Positions 6,366-7,012 of a stretch of 7,012 bases of DNA are shown here, in pieces. The notes under the pieces are model-generated. The model worked only from the letters and a program-made list of their open reading frames with translations, searched no databases and was not told where the DNA came from. Where the stretch lies: contig LIZU01000129.1 of assembly GCA_001302725.1 (NCBI GenBank), positions 1 through 7,012 on the forward strand, given 5' to 3'. A program made the position numbers and the translations under genes. The stretch is from a candidate division Zixibacteria bacterium DG_27 (GTDB lineage Bacteria > Zixibacteria > MSB-5A5 > DG-27). Position 1 is the stretch's first letter. The number at the start of each line of letters is the position of its first letter.

Positions 6366-7012
6366 CTATCTTAGAAAACCTTCGGCGATCTCCTTGTCAG
6401 AAAATCTGAAGATCTCGCCGCCCACGACTTGATAATCTTCGTGCCCCTTCCCCGCGATGATGACGCCATCCCCTTCCTTCGCGAGGCCGAGACCTTCCCT
6501 TATGGCTTTTTTCCGGTCTGGAATTTTCAAAACCTCTCTTCCCGCGGGGATTCCCTTCAGGATATCCGCCATGATCTTCTTCGGGTCCTCGCTCCGGGGA
6601 TTGTCGGAGGTGACGATGGTTAAATCCGAAAGCTCAGCAGCGATCTTACCCATAAGAGGTCTTTTCGCCCGATCGCGGTCTCCGCCGCAGCCGAAAATGG
6701 TGATGATTCTTCTCTTGCAGACCGAACCCGCCAGTTTGATGATCCCTCTTAGGGCCTCCGGGGTGTGGGCGTAGTCAACCAGGACGGTGAAAACCTGACC
6801 GCAGTCGACCCGCTCCGCTCTCCCGGGAACGTTACTCAGGGAGCCAAGGCCAAAGGCAATTTGCTCACCGGGGTAATCCAGACTGTAGGCCACCCCGGCC
6901 GCCGCCAGGGCGTTGTATATATTGAACTCTCCGAGAAGCTGCAAGCGCACCTTCTGTTTCCATCTGGGGGTGGAGAGGACGAAGCTCGTCCCCTGGTGAG
7001 ACAGCCTAATCT
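6366..7012 (-). CDS. murE: MurE, UDP-MurNAc-L-Ala-D-Glu--meso-diaminopimelate ligase (3' part only)
   Basis: Cytoplasmic ligase that adds the third stem residue. The window holds the last 214 codons; the N-terminal domain and P-loop lie beyond the right edge. Visible motifs in order are LLGEFNIYNALAA (the GxFNxxN region that opens the C-terminal half), VPGRAERV, VDYAHTPEAL, IFGCGGDRDRAKRPLMGKIA, SDNPRSEDP and GKGHEDYQ. The DNPR codons at 6594-6605 match the signature of meso-DAP-adding MurE and differ from the sequences in L-Lys-adding enzymes, so DAP is the predicted substrate. The GTG at 6950-6948 that could open a shorter frame is internal: homologous MurE sequence (IRLSHQGTSFVLST) continues upstream without a stop to the window edge. 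The stop is followed 19 nt later by murF. The enzyme identity is secure; substrate choice rests on the motif. Confidence 0.97.
   Translation of the reverse strand, partial: IRLSHQGTSFVLSTPRWKQKVRLQLLGEFNIYNALAAAGVAYSLDYPGEQIAFGLGSLSNVPGRAERVDCGQVFTVLVDYAHTPEALRGIIKLAGSVCKRRIITIFGCGGDRDRAKRPLMGKIAAELSDLTIVTSDNPRSEDPKKIMADILKGIPAGREVLKIPDRKKAIREGLGLAKEGDGVIIAGKGHEDYQVVGGEIFRFSDKEIAEGFLR

Noticed and set aside
5732..6409. 225-codon open frame on the plus strand, antisense to murF and the murE end
   Set aside because: No recognisable motif, and it runs opposite to a compact operon. The composition (many His, Pro, Arg) is typical of an antisense shadow.

Overview
This window is a 7 kb piece of a bacterial dcw (division and cell wall) cluster. 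Every gene lies on the minus strand, so the genes read from right to left: murE (3' part) - murF - mraY - murD - ftsW - murG - murC (5' part). There is no gene-free stretch. The largest gap between genes is 19 nt, and two junctions overlap by 4 and 8 nt, so the window looks like the interior of one polycistronic transcript. No promoter, terminator, RNA gene, mobile element or CRISPR array was found.

The genes encode consecutive steps of peptidoglycan precursor synthesis. MurE, MurF, MurC and MurD are the four ATP-dependent Mur ligases that build the UDP-MurNAc-pentapeptide stem. MraY moves phospho-MurNAc-pentapeptide onto undecaprenyl phosphate to make lipid I. MurG adds GlcNAc to make lipid II. 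FtsW is the SEDS-family glycosyltransferase that polymerises lipid II at the division septum. The gene order is the conserved one found in many phyla. Upstream neighbours (typically mraZ, rsmH, ftsL, ftsI) and downstream ones (typically murB, ddl, ftsQ, ftsA, ftsZ) would lie outside the window.

MurE carries the DNPR signature of meso-diaminopimelate-adding enzymes, so the organism probably makes DAP-type peptidoglycan, as most Gram-negative bacteria do. The DNA looks moderately GC-rich by eye. I cannot assign a phylum. Gene order and protein character fit a Gram-negative-type bacterium outside the well-studied model groups, possibly a metagenomic lineage, but that is inference.

The window is ordinary core genome and I see no undescribed system in it. 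The most notable anomaly is in MurD. An in-frame stretch of about 16 residues, including the conserved Ser-Pro-Gly loop of the N-terminal UDP-binding domain, appears to be missing, while all later MurD motifs are intact. Smaller points are two GTG starts (murF, ftsW), a murF/mraY junction in the same frame separated only by a UAG and one codon, variant residues at conserved sites in MurG and FtsW, a GC-rich hairpin in the first codons of murG, and two G homopolymer runs in mraY and ftsW.
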